Shown here piece after piece: positions 17,744 through 27,839 of a stretch of 64,000 bases of DNA. Under the pieces are notes generated by a model, which did not search any database, was not told the DNA's origin, and saw only the letters and a program-made list of their open reading frames with translations. Position numbers and translations under genes: made by a program. The stretch's first letter is position 1; each line of letters opens with the position of its first letter. The DNA comes from an uncultured Aquimarina sp. GTDB lineage: Bacteria; Bacteroidota; Bacteroidia; Flavobacteriales; Flavobacteriaceae. The stretch lies in NCBI GenBank assembly GCA_947495425.1, contig CANLYR010000008.1:85778-149777 (forward strand). Direction: 5' to 3'.

Positions 17744-18511
17744 ATGAATTTACATGCTAATATTTTTGGTCAAGGCGCTCCCTTTTTAATTCTTCATGGT
17801 TTTTTAGGAATGGGGGATAATTGGAAAACACTTGGAAAAAAGATTGCTATTGAGGGTTTCGAAGTTCATTTGTTGGATCAACGAAATCATGGCAGAAGTT
17901 TCCATAGTGATGATTTCAGTTATGACTTAATGGTTCAAGATCTAAAGGAGTATTGCGAAGCGCATGATTTGAAAAAAGTAAATCTTCTTGGGCATTCAAT
18001 GGGAGGTAAAACTGCGATGCTTTTTGCTTCAAAGTATTCAGAACTTATGGATAACCTAATTGTTGCCGATATAGGACCAAAACATTATCCACTACATCAT
18101 CAGGATATTTTGGATGGATTAGCTTCGTTAGATTTTGAAACGCTAAAATCAAGAGGCGAAGTTGATCAAGAATTAAGTGCCTATGTTTCAGATGTAGGGG
18201 TGAGGATGTTTTTACTTAAAAATTTGTATTGGGTAGATAAAGGAGTTTTAGGATTACGAATGCATCTGGATGCTCTCATCAAAAATGCTTCAGAAATAGG
18301 AGTAGCACTCCCAGAAAACAAAGGTTTTGATGGGAATACCCTCTTCTTAAAAGGGGAAAAATCTAACTACATTCTTACAGATGATCTGGTTCGTATTAGA
18401 AAGCAATTTCCTAACTTAATAATCAAAGAAATTTCTAATTCGGGGCATTGGTTACATGCCGAAAATCCCGACAAATTTTTATCCGAAGTATTAGAATTTG
18501 TTAAAAATTAA
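17744..18511 (+). CDS. Alpha/beta-fold hydrolase (YbfF-like)
   Basis: A 255-residue alpha/beta hydrolase. It has the oxyanion region LHGFLGMGDNWKTLG, DQRNHGRS, and the nucleophile elbow LLGHSMGGKTAM, with serine in GHSMG. The terminal histidine is in ISNSGHWLHAENPD. The pattern resembles the YbfF-type esterases. The physiological substrate is unknown. It follows pdxJ by 9 bases in one operon. Confidence 0.88.
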   Translation: MNLHANIFGQGAPFLILHGFLGMGDNWKTLGKKIAIEGFEVHLLDQRNHGRSFHSDDFSYDLMVQDLKEYCEAHDLKKVNLLGHSMGGKTAMLFASKYSELMDNLIVADIGPKHYPLHHQDILDGLASLDFETLKSRGEVDQELSAYVSDVGVRMFLLKNLYWVDKGVLGLRMHLDALIKNASEIGVALPENKGFDGNTLFLKGEKSNYILTDDLVRIRKQFPNLIIKEISNSGHWLHAENPDKFLSEVLEFVKN

Positions 18512-18551
18512 ACGAAAAATGCTATGTATGCATAATATTTTGACGATTACG

Positions 18552-18581
18552 TTGGATAATTGGTATTTTCTGCTAAATTTG
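18552..18581 (+). promoter_or_regulatory. Promoter of the OmpP1/FadL gene
   Basis: TTG at 18552-18554, a 19-base spacer, and TAAATTTG at 18574-18581 give a near-perfect Bacteroidota promoter, 47 bases before the porin start. Confidence 0.75.
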
Positions 18582-18628
18582 GAAAACAATTTTTACAAAA
18601 TCCTAAAAACAAACAATTCTAATTAATT

Positions 18629-19870
18629 ATGAAAAAACTTTTATTATTAGTTCTATTCATCACAGTGACAGCAGTCACCTATGCCGGTGGATATAGAGTT
18701 AGTGTACAAGGACAGAGAGCTATGGCTATGGGTCATACAGGTGTTGCCGTTGTGAATAGTGCAGAACTTGTATTTTTTAACCCGGCTGGTCTAGTATACT
18801 TAGAAAATAAGTTAAATGTGAGTGTTGGTGCTAGTGGTATTTTTACCGATGTGATTTATCAAAACTCAGAAACAGGAATCTCAGCAGAAACAGATAACTC
18901 TGTGGGGACACCTCTTAATTTGTATGCATCGTATAGAGTTAATGATTGGATGTCTGTTGGTCTTGGGGTATACACACCTTATGGTAGTGAGGTAACCTGG
19001 CCTACCGATTGGGCAGGATCTCACTTAGTAAATAATATTGATTTATCAGCAATTTTTATTCAGCCCACGGTATCGTTTAAAATTTCAGACTATTTCAGTA
19101 TCGGTGGTGGACCCATTTATGCTATAGGTTCAGTTAACTTTAATCGTAATGCAGATCGATTTGCTACTGATTTTGATGGGAATCGTTCTAATATCACTAT
19201 CGATGATGGTGGGATTACAAATTGGGGATGGACTATTGGAGCCATGTTTAATCCAACAGAGAATTTAAGACTAGGATTTAATTATCGTAGCGAGATTGAT
19301 ATTAAAGCAGAAGGAGGAGATGCAACCTTTGCTAATTTTCCGAATTCAACAAATCCTTTGGTGCCGCCAAATGGAGCAACTACTTTTGATGCAGAATTAC
19401 CATTGCCGGCAGAGCTAACTTTGGGAGTGTCTTATGAGCATAAGAAATGGCTATTTGCATTTGATTATAACAGACAATTTTGGAATGCTTATGAGTCCTT
19501 AAATCTAAGTTTTGCAAATGGTGTTTCTTCTATAAATCCACGCCAGTACAAGAATTCTTCGGTATACCGATTTGGACTGCAGTATCAAGCAACAGAGAAA
19601 ATTGCATTAAGAGCAGGATATTATAGAGACGAGTCTCCTGTACAACCTGGATTTTTTGCGCCAGAAACACCGCGTAATGATTCTGATGGATTTTCAGGAG
19701 GGGTAAGTTATGCAATCACTTCAAGATTGGCTATCGATGCTTCTTTCTTTTACTTAAAATTTCAAGAAGTTGATGCTTCTTATGACTTTGCTTCAGATGG
19801 TGTTTCTTTTGGAGGAACGTATGAATCAAGTGCTTTTGGACCAGGTCTAGGTTTAACTTATAAAATGTAA
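18629..19870 (+). CDS. OmpP1/FadL family outer-membrane transporter
   Basis: A 413-residue protein with a signal peptide (about 1-19). The mature N-terminus GGYRVSVQGQRAMAMGHTGVAVVNSAELVFFNPAG is the FadL/TodX hatch region with its conserved NPAG motif. The remainder is a 14-strand barrel ending in LGLTYKM. FadL-type channels admit hydrophobic compounds such as fatty acids by lateral diffusion. It is 6 bases before an SGNH esterase lipoprotein, a common pairing in this phylum, suggesting lipid uptake coupled to hydrolysis. Confidence 0.92.
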   Translation: MKKLLLLVLFITVTAVTYAGGYRVSVQGQRAMAMGHTGVAVVNSAELVFFNPAGLVYLENKLNVSVGASGIFTDVIYQNSETGISAETDNSVGTPLNLYASYRVNDWMSVGLGVYTPYGSEVTWPTDWAGSHLVNNIDLSAIFIQPTVSFKISDYFSIGGGPIYAIGSVNFNRNADRFATDFDGNRSNITIDDGGITNWGWTIGAMFNPTENLRLGFNYRSEIDIKAEGGDATFANFPNSTNPLVPPNGATTFDAELPLPAELTLGVSYEHKKWLFAFDYNRQFWNAYESLNLSFANGVSSINPRQYKNSSVYRFGLQYQATEKIALRAGYYRDESPVQPGFFAPETPRNDSDGFSGGVSYAITSRLAIDASFFYLKFQEVDASYDFASDGVSFGGTYESSAFGPGLGLTYKM

Positions 19871-19876
19871 TTCACG

Positions 19877-21472
19877 ATGATAAAGAATACTATAAAATAT
19901 GTGGCGATTCTGGCATTAGGTTTAGTTGCTTGTGAGCCAGAATTTGATAATCCAATAGAAGAATCAGGTACGTTTACTAGTGGCGATTTAGATCTAAGTA
20001 CGTATGTAGCTTTAGGAAACTCACTTACTGCAGGTTTTGCAGATGGAGCCTTGTATATTACAGGTCAGGAAAACTCATATCCAAACATATTGGCGCAACA
20101 ATTCGCTTTAGTCGGTGGTGGAGAGTTTACACAACCTCTAATGGCAGATAATGCTGGAGGTGCTTTGCTAGGCGGAACTCAGATTTTAGATAATAGAAGA
20201 GTTTTAGTTTTTGATGCTGATGGAGAGCCTGTAGGGCCTCAAATTTATACAGGTGCAGCCCCAACTACTGAAATATCTAACAAATTAGAGGGTTCTTTTA
20301 ATAATATGGGTGTGCCAGGAGCAAAAAGTTATCATTTGGCAGCAGAAGGTTATGGTAATGTAGCCGATGTAGCAGATGAATTGGCAAATCCATATTTTGC
20401 AAGATTTGCATCGACGGCTAATGCTAGTATTATAGCAGATGCACTTGCACAAAATCCAACATTTTTTAGTTTATGGATCGGTAATAATGATATTTTAGGA
20501 TATGCAACTTCTGGAGGTACAGGAGAGGATCATAATCAAACCGGAAACTTAGATCCAAGAACTTATGGAAGTGATGATATTACGAATAATGGAGTATTTG
20601 CTCAAACTTACACAGGTTTGATTGAAGCACTTGCTGCAGGAGGTAGAAAAGGGATAGTGTTAAATTTACCTAGTGTAACTTCTCTTCCATTTTTTACTAC
20701 GGTGCCGTTTACACCGCTAAGTCCTTTGAATCCTGATTTCGCGGCTCAAATCCCTACTCTTAATGAAACTTACGATAAATTGAATCAAGCTTTTGCATTT
20801 TTAGGATTTCCTGAAAGGGCGATTCAATTCTCAACTACTGCTGCTAGTGCTGTTGTTATTAAGGATGAATCACTTACTGATATTACTTCTAATCTTACTA
20901 TGGTATTGGCTGGAGATCCCGTTTTTGGTCCGATTGCGCCAATTATTGCGGCTCAATACGGTCAAGCAAGACAAGCTACTGCAAACGATTTATTGATTCT
21001 TACGAGTTCTGCTATTATTGGTCAACCAGATACTGATAGAATACAAGATCTTATTGGCTTAGGAATTCCTGAAGATTTAGCGGCACAATTATCTGTTAAA
21101 GGTGTCAGTCTTCCATTAGAAGACCAATGGGTGTTAATTCCTGCTGAGCAAACTGCAATAGAAAATGCGCGTAACGCATTCAATGCTACCATCGCAGGTC
21201 TTGCTGAGGCAAATGGGTTAGCACTTTATGATGTTGCTAGTGATTTGACACAAGCTGCAAACGGTGGAATTCCTTTTGATGGAGGAATAATTACCTCAGA
21301 ATTTGTAAGAGGAGGAGGGTTTTCTCTAGATGGAGTACATCCTACCCCTAGAGCACATGCATTGGTTGCCAATGGAATTTTGAGCGCTCTAAAAAGTACA
21401 TACAATGCAAATATTCCAAAAGTTGATCCGGGGGTGTACGGTACGGTTACCGTAAGTAATGATGTGAATTAA
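19877..21472 (+). CDS. SGNH/GDSL-type hydrolase lipoprotein
   Basis: A 531-residue protein with a lipobox ending in C19 (GLVAC). The SGNH blocks are visible: block I YVALGNSLTAG (GNSL instead of GDSL), block III WIGNNDILG, and block V LDGVHPTPRAHAL with the Asp/His pair. It therefore is likely an esterase or lipase anchored in the outer membrane. It immediately follows the FadL-type gene. A strong terminator follows at 21495-21528. Confidence 0.88.
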   Translation: MIKNTIKYVAILALGLVACEPEFDNPIEESGTFTSGDLDLSTYVALGNSLTAGFADGALYITGQENSYPNILAQQFALVGGGEFTQPLMADNAGGALLGGTQILDNRRVLVFDADGEPVGPQIYTGAAPTTEISNKLEGSFNNMGVPGAKSYHLAAEGYGNVADVADELANPYFARFASTANASIIADALAQNPTFFSLWIGNNDILGYATSGGTGEDHNQTGNLDPRTYGSDDITNNGVFAQTYTGLIEALAAGGRKGIVLNLPSVTSLPFFTTVPFTPLSPLNPDFAAQIPTLNETYDKLNQAFAFLGFPERAIQFSTTAASAVVIKDESLTDITSNLTMVLAGDPVFGPIAPIIAAQYGQARQATANDLLILTSSAIIGQPDTDRIQDLIGLGIPEDLAAQLSVKGVSLPLEDQWVLIPAEQTAIENARNAFNATIAGLAEANGLALYDVASDLTQAANGGIPFDGGIITSEFVRGGGFSLDGVHPTPRAHALVANGILSALKSTYNANIPKVDPGVYGTVTVSNDVN

Positions 21473-21494
21473 TATAGACTTTATTAAAATATAT

Positions 21495-21528
21495 AACCTG
21501 CTGGCGAAAGTTGGCAGGTTTTTTTTAT
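21495..21528 (+). terminator. Terminator after the SGNH gene
   Basis: AACCTGCTGGC (21495-21505) pairs with GTTGGCAGGTT (21510-21520) around a GAAA tetraloop, with three wobble pairs, and is followed by a run of Ts. Confidence 0.85.
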
Positions 21529-21569
21529 TCAAGTTTTATTTTACTTTTACGATCATAAAACAAAAATGC

Positions 21570-21911
21570 ATGAAATTCGTATTAAAATTATTACTAAGCG
21601 CAGTTGCTGTTCTGGTGCTGGCAGAGATACTTCCTGGTGTGGGTATCAACAGTTACGTTAGCGCTTTGATCGTAGCTATTGTTTTGGCACTTTTGAATGC
21701 TATAGTAAAGCCAATTCTGGTGTTTTTAACTTTGCCTGCTACGTTGATAACATTAGGACTATTTCTTTTAGTTATTAATGCAGCCATCATTTTATTAGCA
21801 GATTATTTCATCACTGGTTTTAGTGTTAGTGGTTGGCTTTGGGCATTGATATTTAGTGTTTTGTTATCCATATTTCAATCGATACTACATTCTATTTTAA
21901 AGAAAGACTAA
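21570..21911 (+). CDS. Phage holin family 4-TM membrane protein
   Basis: A 113-residue, almost wholly hydrophobic protein with four predicted membrane segments (about 4-22, 30-52, 55-77, 85-108) and the pattern ALLNAIVKPILVFLTLPATLITLGLF typical of PF04020-type proteins. Despite the name, these are widespread chromosomal membrane proteins, and nothing phage-like surrounds this gene. Its role is unknown. Confidence 0.85.
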   Translation: MKFVLKLLLSAVAVLVLAEILPGVGINSYVSALIVAIVLALLNAIVKPILVFLTLPATLITLGLFLLVINAAIILLADYFITGFSVSGWLWALIFSVLLSIFQSILHSILKKD

Positions 21912-21939
21912 TGTGAACTGTTTTTCAGAAGGTTAAAAA

Positions 21940-21970
21940 TTTGTTGTGTTACAAAAAAATAGTACTTTTG
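21940..21970 (+). promoter_or_regulatory. Promoter of tig
   Basis: TTTG at 21940-21943, a 19-base spacer, and TACTTTTG at 21963-21970 exactly match the Bacteroidota housekeeping promoter. It is 34 bases before the trigger factor start. Confidence 0.8.
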
Positions 21971-22003
21971 CAACCCAATTTTTAGTAGTAAATCGAAGAG
22001 ATA

Positions 22004-23326
22004 ATGAACATTTCAAAAGAGCAATTAGACGAATTAAATGCTGTTGTAACAGTAGATATCGCTAAAGCAGATTATAGTGATAAGGTAGATCAAATTCTTA
22101 AAGACTACCGCAAGAACGCAAACATTCCTGGCTTTAGAAAAGGTCACGTTCCTATGGGTCTTGTAAAAAAGCAGTACGGAAAAGCGGTGTTGGTTGATGA
22201 GGTCAATAAACTGCTACAAGATGCATTGAATAAATATTTAACCGAAGAAAAGCTTGACGTTTTAGGAAACCCATTGCCTAAAGAACAAGAAAGTTTTGAT
22301 TGGGATGCAGGGGATTACTCTTTTGAATTTGAGCTTGGATTAGCTCCAAAATTTGAAGTAAAGCTAAACGGTAAAAAAGCCATTACACACTATAAAATTA
22401 TAGCTACAGATGAAATGATCGATAATCAGATCAAAACCATCCAGAAACAATATGGTAAACTTATTTCTAAGGATACAGTAGAGAAAGATGACCTGGTAGC
22501 GGGTACTTTTGTCAATGAAGAAAAAGAAATTGATCATGCGACTACTGTTGCTCTAGAAAAAATCAAAGGCAAGAAAAATCTTGATAAATTTATCGGGGCC
22601 AAGGTTGGAGATGTTATCAAACTTAAAACTAAAGGCCTGTTTAGCGATGAGAAGGATCTAAGTAGTGCTCTAAAAATAGATAATGACCAGGCTAACGGCT
22701 TAGATATAGAAGTTTCTTTTACTATTTCTGAAATTAACTCACAAGAACTTGCAGAATTAGATCAAGATTTATTCGATAAACTTTATGGTCCAGGTAATTT
22801 GAAAACAGTTACAGAGCTAAAAGAAAAGATTAAAGAAGATGCAGAACGTCAATTCGAGCAGCAGTCAGATCAGCGATTACTTAATGATATTACAGAAAAC
22901 GCATTAGAAAATACTAAATTTGAATTGCCAGTAGACTTTTTACAAAAATGGATTCGTACTACCGGAGAAGAACCATTAACAGAAGATCAGGCTAAAGATG
23001 AGTATGAAAAAAGTGAAAAAGGATTGCGTTATCAGTTAATTGAAGGTAAGATCATTAATGATAACAACCTTCAGGTTACTTTTGAGGAGCTAAAAAGTTT
23101 TGCAAAAGATTTAATCAAAGGTCAAATGGCTCAGTTTGGGCAGACTTCACCAGAAGATAAAGAGCTAGAAGATATCGCTGCCAGAATCTTATCAAATCAA
23201 GAAGAAGTAAAGCGAATTTCTGAACAATTAATGAGTCAAAAATTGCTTACTTACTTTAAAGAAAACGCAAAGCTTAAAACAAAAGAAGTTAGCTTTGACG
23301 AATTTATAAAAGAAGTTTACAAATAG
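22004..23326 (+). CDS. tig: Trigger factor chaperone
   Basis: A 440-residue protein with the ribosome-binding N-terminal domain, where the signature helix-loop region NIPGFRKGHVPMGLVKKQYG is intact at about 42-61. The central FKBP-like domain (about 155-245) is divergent, and the C-terminal helical chaperone arms run from about 260 to 440. It binds nascent chains at the ribosome exit tunnel. Its position ahead of clpP and clpX is the usual bacterial order, although a terminator separates it from clpP here. Confidence 0.94.
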   Translation: MNISKEQLDELNAVVTVDIAKADYSDKVDQILKDYRKNANIPGFRKGHVPMGLVKKQYGKAVLVDEVNKLLQDALNKYLTEEKLDVLGNPLPKEQESFDWDAGDYSFEFELGLAPKFEVKLNGKKAITHYKIIATDEMIDNQIKTIQKQYGKLISKDTVEKDDLVAGTFVNEEKEIDHATTVALEKIKGKKNLDKFIGAKVGDVIKLKTKGLFSDEKDLSSALKIDNDQANGLDIEVSFTISEINSQELAELDQDLFDKLYGPGNLKTVTELKEKIKEDAERQFEQQSDQRLLNDITENALENTKFELPVDFLQKWIRTTGEEPLTEDQAKDEYEKSEKGLRYQLIEGKIINDNNLQVTFEELKSFAKDLIKGQMAQFGQTSPEDKELEDIAARILSNQEEVKRISEQLMSQKLLTYFKENAKLKTKEVSFDEFIKEVYK

Positions 23327-23367
23327 TAAATCAGGCAATTTACTAAGGAATTTATACTTATATTTAG

Positions 23368-23402
23368 GGCGTTCAATCTATCTTTAGTTTGACGCCTTTT
23401 TT
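23368..23402 (+). terminator. Terminator after tig
   Basis: GGCGTTCAA (23368-23376) pairs with TTGACGCC (23389-23396) apart from one bulged T, followed by six Ts. Confidence 0.75.
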
Positions 23403-23430
23403 ATAAATAAAATTTTTCAGAAATATACAT

Positions 23431-24105
23431 ATGGATTACGGAAAAGAATTCGAAAAATATGCAACGCAGCACCATGGTATTAATAGTAATTACTATGGTA
23501 AAATCATAAGCAGTATGTATCCCGCGGGTATGACTCCTAATATTATCGAAGAACGTCAAATGAATATAGCGATTTTTGATGTTTTTTCTCGATTGATGAT
23601 GGATCGTATCATATTTATGGGTACTGGGATTAATGATCAGGTTGCTAATATTATTCAAGCTCAATTATTATTTCTTGAGAGTGTAGATTCTTCAAAAGAT
23701 ATTCAAATATATATTAATTCTCCAGGAGGTAGTGTTTATGCAGGTCTCGGTATCTATGATACGATGCAGTTTATTAAGCCAGATGTAGCTACCATATGTA
23801 CAGGTATGGCAGCCTCAATGGGCGCCGTATTGTTATGTGCTGGTCAGAAAGGAAAACGATCAGGTTTGCCGCATAGCCGTGTGATGATTCACCAACCACT
23901 TGGTGGAGCACAAGGACAAGCTAGTGATATAGAAATTACTGCTCGTGAGATATTAATATTAAAAGAAGAATTATACAGAATTATCTCTAAGCACTCTGGG
24001 CAGACTTATGAAAAAGTCTATGAAGATAGTGATAGAGATTACTGGATGAAAGCCGATAAAGCGCTCGAGTATGGGATGATCGACGAGATTTTAACTAGAG
24101 AATAA
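23431..24105 (+). CDS. clpP: ATP-dependent Clp protease proteolytic subunit
   Basis: A 224-residue serine protease subunit forming the ClpP tetradecamer. The catalytic triad by alignment to E. coli ClpP is S129 (GMAASMGA), H154 (MIHQPLGG) and D203 (DSDRDYW). The N-terminal 40 residues are longer than in E. coli, as usual in Bacteroidota. It partners with ClpX encoded 172 bases downstream. Confidence 0.97.
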   Translation: MDYGKEFEKYATQHHGINSNYYGKIISSMYPAGMTPNIIEERQMNIAIFDVFSRLMMDRIIFMGTGINDQVANIIQAQLLFLESVDSSKDIQIYINSPGGSVYAGLGIYDTMQFIKPDVATICTGMAASMGAVLLCAGQKGKRSGLPHSRVMIHQPLGGAQGQASDIEITAREILILKEELYRIISKHSGQTYEKVYEDSDRDYWMKADKALEYGMIDEILTRE

Positions 24106-24277
24106 TACAAACTTTTTGCAAAGAGGGGGGATTTGTGCCCCGAACTTGTTGTATAAGAAATTAAACGAAGTATGCGCATAATTAAAACTAACTATTCAAC
24201 GTTATGATAATTATGCATATTCTATCCGACTATTAAAACATAAAGATAGAATTAGACAAAACCGAAACTAAATAACT

Positions 24278-25510
24278 ATGGCCAAAGAAGACCTAGAATG
24301 CTCTTTTTGTGGAAGAAAAAAGCCTGAAACCAATTTGTTGATTGCTGGCTTGGATGCACATATTTGTGACCGATGTATTGTACAAGCGCATGGAATTGTT
24401 GTTGAAGAAGCCAAAGACGAAGAAACCGGAGAGCTAAGCAGCGAATTAATGTTGCGCAAACCTATGGCAATCAAGAATTTTTTGGATGAATATGTGATAG
24501 GGCAGGAGTTTACCAAAAAAATAATGGCAGTTGCAGTATATAATCACTATAAGCGATTGCTTCAACCTCAAACAGAGGATGATATTGAGATCCAGAAAAG
24601 TAATATCATCATGGTAGGGCAAACGGGTACAGGTAAGACATTAATGGCTAAAACCATTGCCAAAATGCTTAATGTTCCCCTTGCTATTGTTGATGCTACC
24701 GTGCTCACCGAGGCGGGATATGTAGGAGAAGATGTAGAAAGTATTCTTACCAGACTGTTACAAGCTGCAGATTACAATCTTGAAAAAGCACAGCGCGGTA
24801 TTGTTTTTATCGATGAAATAGATAAAATTGCACGCAAAAGTGATAATCCAAGTATTACCAGAGATGTATCTGGGGAAGGTGTTCAGCAAGCTTTGCTTAA
24901 GCTCTTAGAAGGCACTGTAGTTAATGTTCCGCCAAAAGGTGGTAGAAAGCATCCAGATCAGAAATTTATCGAGGTGAATACCGAGAATATTCTTTTTATA
25001 GCTGGGGGTGCTTTTGATGGAATAGAAAAAATGATTCAGAAGCGTTTAAATATGCAAGCTGTAGGGTATAGTGCTTCTAAAAGCGAAGATACTATAGAAA
25101 AAGACAATCTACTACAATATATCATTCCTAAAGATTTAAAAGATTTTGGTTTGATTCCTGAAATAATAGGGCGCTTACCAGTGCTTTCTTATATGAATCC
25201 ATTAGATAAAGAAACATTAAGATCCATCTTAACAGCGCCTAAAAATGCTATAATCAAGCAATATATGAAGCTGTTCGAAATGGATAACATATCTTTTTCT
25301 ATAACCGATGGAGCTTTAGACTATATTGTTGAAAAAGCTATGGAATATAAATTAGGAGCCAGAGGTCTTAGATCATTATGTGAGGCCATCTTAACAGATG
25401 CAATGTTCGAATTGCCAGAAAGTGAAGAAATAGAATTTAGAGTGTCTAAAGATTATGCTGAGAAAAAGCTAAATAAATCTACGATCAAAAAATTAAAAGC
25501 AGTTTCATAA
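24278..25510 (+). CDS. clpX: ClpX ATP-dependent unfoldase subunit
   Basis: A 410-residue AAA+ unfoldase that feeds substrates to ClpP. The N-terminal zinc-binding domain has four cysteines ([10 protein letters not shown], then CDRC). Walker A is GQTGTGKT, Walker B is IVFIDEID, and the RKH pore loop reads GGRKHPDQ. The sensor-2 region [11 protein letters not shown] is present. The 172-base gap after clpP shows no clear terminator, so co-transcription is possible. Confidence 0.97.
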   Translation: MAKEDLECSFCGRKKPETNLLIAGLDAHICDRCIVQAHGIVVEEAKDEETGELSSELMLRKPMAIKNFLDEYVIGQEFTKKIMAVAVYNHYKRLLQPQTEDDIEIQKSNIIMVGQTGTGKTLMAKTIAKMLNVPLAIVDATVLTEAGYVGEDVESILTRLLQAADYNLEKAQRGIVFIDEIDKIARKSDNPSITRDVSGEGVQQALLKLLEGTVVNVPPKGGRKHPDQKFIEVNTENILFIAGGAFDGIEKMIQKRLNMQAVGYSASKSEDTIEKDNLLQYIIPKDLKDFGLIPEIIGRLPVLSYMNPLDKETLRSILTAPKNAIIKQYMKLFEMDNISFSITDGALDYIVEKAMEYKLGARGLRSLCEAILTDAMFELPESEEIEFRVSKDYAEKKLNKSTIKKLKAVS

Positions 25511-25539
25511 CGTTATTATAGATACCGTTTAAAATACAT

Positions 25540-25571
25540 AAAACCGTTATACTATATATAACGGTTTTTTT
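25540..25571 (+). terminator. Terminator after clpX
   Basis: AAAACCGTTAT (25540-25550) and ATAACGGTTTT (25558-25568) form a perfect 11-bp stem followed by further Ts. It also lies just beyond the convergent small gene at 25609. Confidence 0.85.
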
Positions 25572-25608
25572 GTTGGTTGATTAGTTAGGTTATTAATGAT
25601 ACTATACA

Positions 25609-25947
25609 TTATTCAGAATAGGATACTCGCTCTCTATTATTAACTATGATTTCTTCAGTACTCTTTAGGGCAATATGATCCTCTTGTGTGTCTTCAACCT
25701 CTATATTAAATCCGTTTCGTTGGATTAGAGCTTTATAGAATGTTATTTTAGATAACTCAGCATAACATGTGTCGTCTTTAATCGCATCATTATTTATTGA
25801 TGTATTAAGGAGTGTACCAGTGTTATCGTCGATGTTTTCAATGTGGTGTAAAGTATCGCTTGTATTACTAGATGTAGTTTTACTTTCTTGCGCATTAACT
25901 CCAGTAATTAGTAATAAAAAAATAAAGTAAGATATTGTCGTTTTCAT
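25609..25947 (-). CDS. Small secreted protein of unknown function
   Basis: From ATG 25947 (a TTG lies two codons upstream at 25953) this encodes 112 residues with a clear signal peptide, MKTTISYFIFLLLITGVNAQ. The mature part is acidic, Ser/Thr/Asn-rich, and has no family I recognise; it includes ISKITFYKALIQRNG-like and LKSTEEIIVNN segments that could form a small beta fold. The 235 bases upstream hold no gene. It is probably real because of the signal peptide. Confidence 0.6.
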   Translation of the reverse strand: MKTTISYFIFLLLITGVNAQESKTTSSNTSDTLHHIENIDDNTGTLLNTSINNDAIKDDTCYAELSKITFYKALIQRNGFNIEVEDTQEDHIALKSTEEIIVNNRERVSYSE

Positions 25948-26182
25948 AATCAAGGGGCTTAGATAAATTTATAACTATCTGTTAACAAATTTAATACGAA
26001 AAAAAGAAGCCAAAAAATGATTTTGTAATTTTTAGATCAAACGCTTTTTTTGAGCGATGAAATACAGATTTTTTTGTTAAAAATAACAATTCTTACATAT
26101 ATGTTTTACGGTTTAACCGTAATTTTTTATGATCTCAAAATGTTTTTATTAGGAAATTAGACAGATTTAGTGTCTTTTAGTT

Positions 26183-27718
26183 TTAATTAGGAGAATAAGT
26201 ACCAACAGTATTTAATACTAGTAACTCTTCTACATAAGCACGTGTATTTGATAATCTTGGGATCTTATGTTGCCCTCCTAATTTATTATTCTTTTTTAAC
26301 CAGTCATAAAACAATCCTTTTCGAGCTTCTCGTATCTGTAATATATTCAATGTAGTATTGTTATGTCTCTTCGCCTCATAATCACTATTCACTTGTTGTA
26401 CATTATGATCTAGAATATGTGAAAATTCCTCAAGGCTTTCTGGTCGTTTTTTAAATTCAATAACCCATTCATGAGCTCCTTTTTCTTTTCCTTCCATAAA
26501 AATTGGAGCTACGGTATAGTCTACGATTTCACTATGTGTACTTTTAGCTGTTTTTTTAAGTGCTTCTTCAGCATTTTCAATAATTAATTCCTCACCAAAA
26601 ACATTGATATGATGTTTAGTTCTTCCTGAAACCCTGATTTTATAGGGGTTGGTGGATGTAAAGCGAACGGTGTCTCCTATCTTATATCTCCATAATCCAG
26701 CGTTGGTAGTTATGACCACAGCATAGTTTTTTCCTACTTCGACGTCACTTAAGGGGATTACTTTTTGGTCTTTGGTGCTATAGGTATCCATCGGAATAAA
26801 CTCATAAAATATTCCGTAATCCAGCATTAACAATAATTCTGATGAGTCATTGCTATCCTGTATAGCAAAAAAGCCTTCAGAAGCATTATAAATTTCATAA
26901 TATTTGAATGAATTTTTGGGCAAGATCTTTTTGTATTGATCTTTATAGGGGTCAAAGCTTACGCCGCCATGAAAATAAACTTCGAGGTTATTCCAGATCT
27001 CTAAAAGATTTTCTTTTCCTGTGGTTTCCAATACTTGGTTTAACAAAACAAGCATCCACGAGGGTACACCGGCCAAACTGGTTACGTTTTCCTGAATAGT
27101 TTCTTGTACTATAGCTTTCATCTTAAATTCCCAATCACTCATTAGAGACACTTCGCTGCTGGGTGTAGAGCTAAAATCTGCCCAAAAAGGCATGTTTGCA
27201 ATCATAATAGCCGATAAATCACCAAAGGAAGTCCCATTTTCTTTATACAATTCTTTACTGCCGCCTAGCCTAAGGCTTTTGCCAGTAAATAATTGAGAAT
27301 CTTCATTGTTGTTGAGGTACATACATAAAAGATCTTTTGTCGCTGCATAATGACAATCTTCTAGTGACTCCTGGCTTACCGGGATAAACTTACTTTTAGC
27401 ATTAGTAGTTCCACTAGATTTGGCAAACCATTTGATCGAAGTAGGCCAAAAAATATTGTTGATACCCTGACGACTTCTTTCAATCATCGATTCATATTCT
27501 TCGTATCCTCTGATTGGGACACGTTCTGCAAATGTTTTATAATTGTATATCGAGGCAAAATCGTATTCTTTTCCTACTTCGGTATGCTTGGCTGTTTCCA
27601 ATAGTGTATTTAATAATTCAAGCTGAACTTCATTAGGGTACTTAAGAAATAGTTCCATTTGGTGAAACCTCTTTTTTAAGAACCAGCTGGCAATAGAATT
27701 AACTAATGGTATTGGCAT
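26183..27718 (-). CDS. GH3 auxin-responsive-promoter family protein (acyl-adenylating type)
   Basis: A 511-residue protein of the GH3 fold within the ANL adenylating superfamily. The motifs KSSGTTNAKSKFIP (ATP-binding Ser/Thr-rich loop), YEIYNASEGFFAIQD, YRIGD-type as LWRYKIGDTVRFT, and SGRTKHHINVFGEELI are all in place. Plant members conjugate amino acids to acyl hormones, but bacterial members are widespread and their substrates unknown. It is divergent from the DUF2797 gene. Confidence 0.9.
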   Translation of the reverse strand: MPIPLVNSIASWFLKKRFHQMELFLKYPNEVQLELLNTLLETAKHTEVGKEYDFASIYNYKTFAERVPIRGYEEYESMIERSRQGINNIFWPTSIKWFAKSSGTTNAKSKFIPVSQESLEDCHYAATKDLLCMYLNNNEDSQLFTGKSLRLGGSKELYKENGTSFGDLSAIMIANMPFWADFSSTPSSEVSLMSDWEFKMKAIVQETIQENVTSLAGVPSWMLVLLNQVLETTGKENLLEIWNNLEVYFHGGVSFDPYKDQYKKILPKNSFKYYEIYNASEGFFAIQDSNDSSELLLMLDYGIFYEFIPMDTYSTKDQKVIPLSDVEVGKNYAVVITTNAGLWRYKIGDTVRFTSTNPYKIRVSGRTKHHINVFGEELIIENAEEALKKTAKSTHSEIVDYTVAPIFMEGKEKGAHEWVIEFKKRPESLEEFSHILDHNVQQVNSDYEAKRHNNTTLNILQIREARKGLFYDWLKKNNKLGGQHKIPRLSNTRAYVEELLVLNTVGTYSPN

Positions 27719-27839
27719 TTTTTGATGTATATTTAGGCAAAAATAATGGTTAGTTTATTTTCTAAATGTTGTCATTTGAAAACTAAAATAGTAAAAATAA
27801 TTTCATTCTTCATACAAGGGTAATTTATAACATAATTTT

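Noticed and set aside
21570..21911. Prophage signal from the holin-like gene
   Set aside because: PF04020-type proteins are ordinary chromosomal membrane proteins; no phage genes lie nearby.
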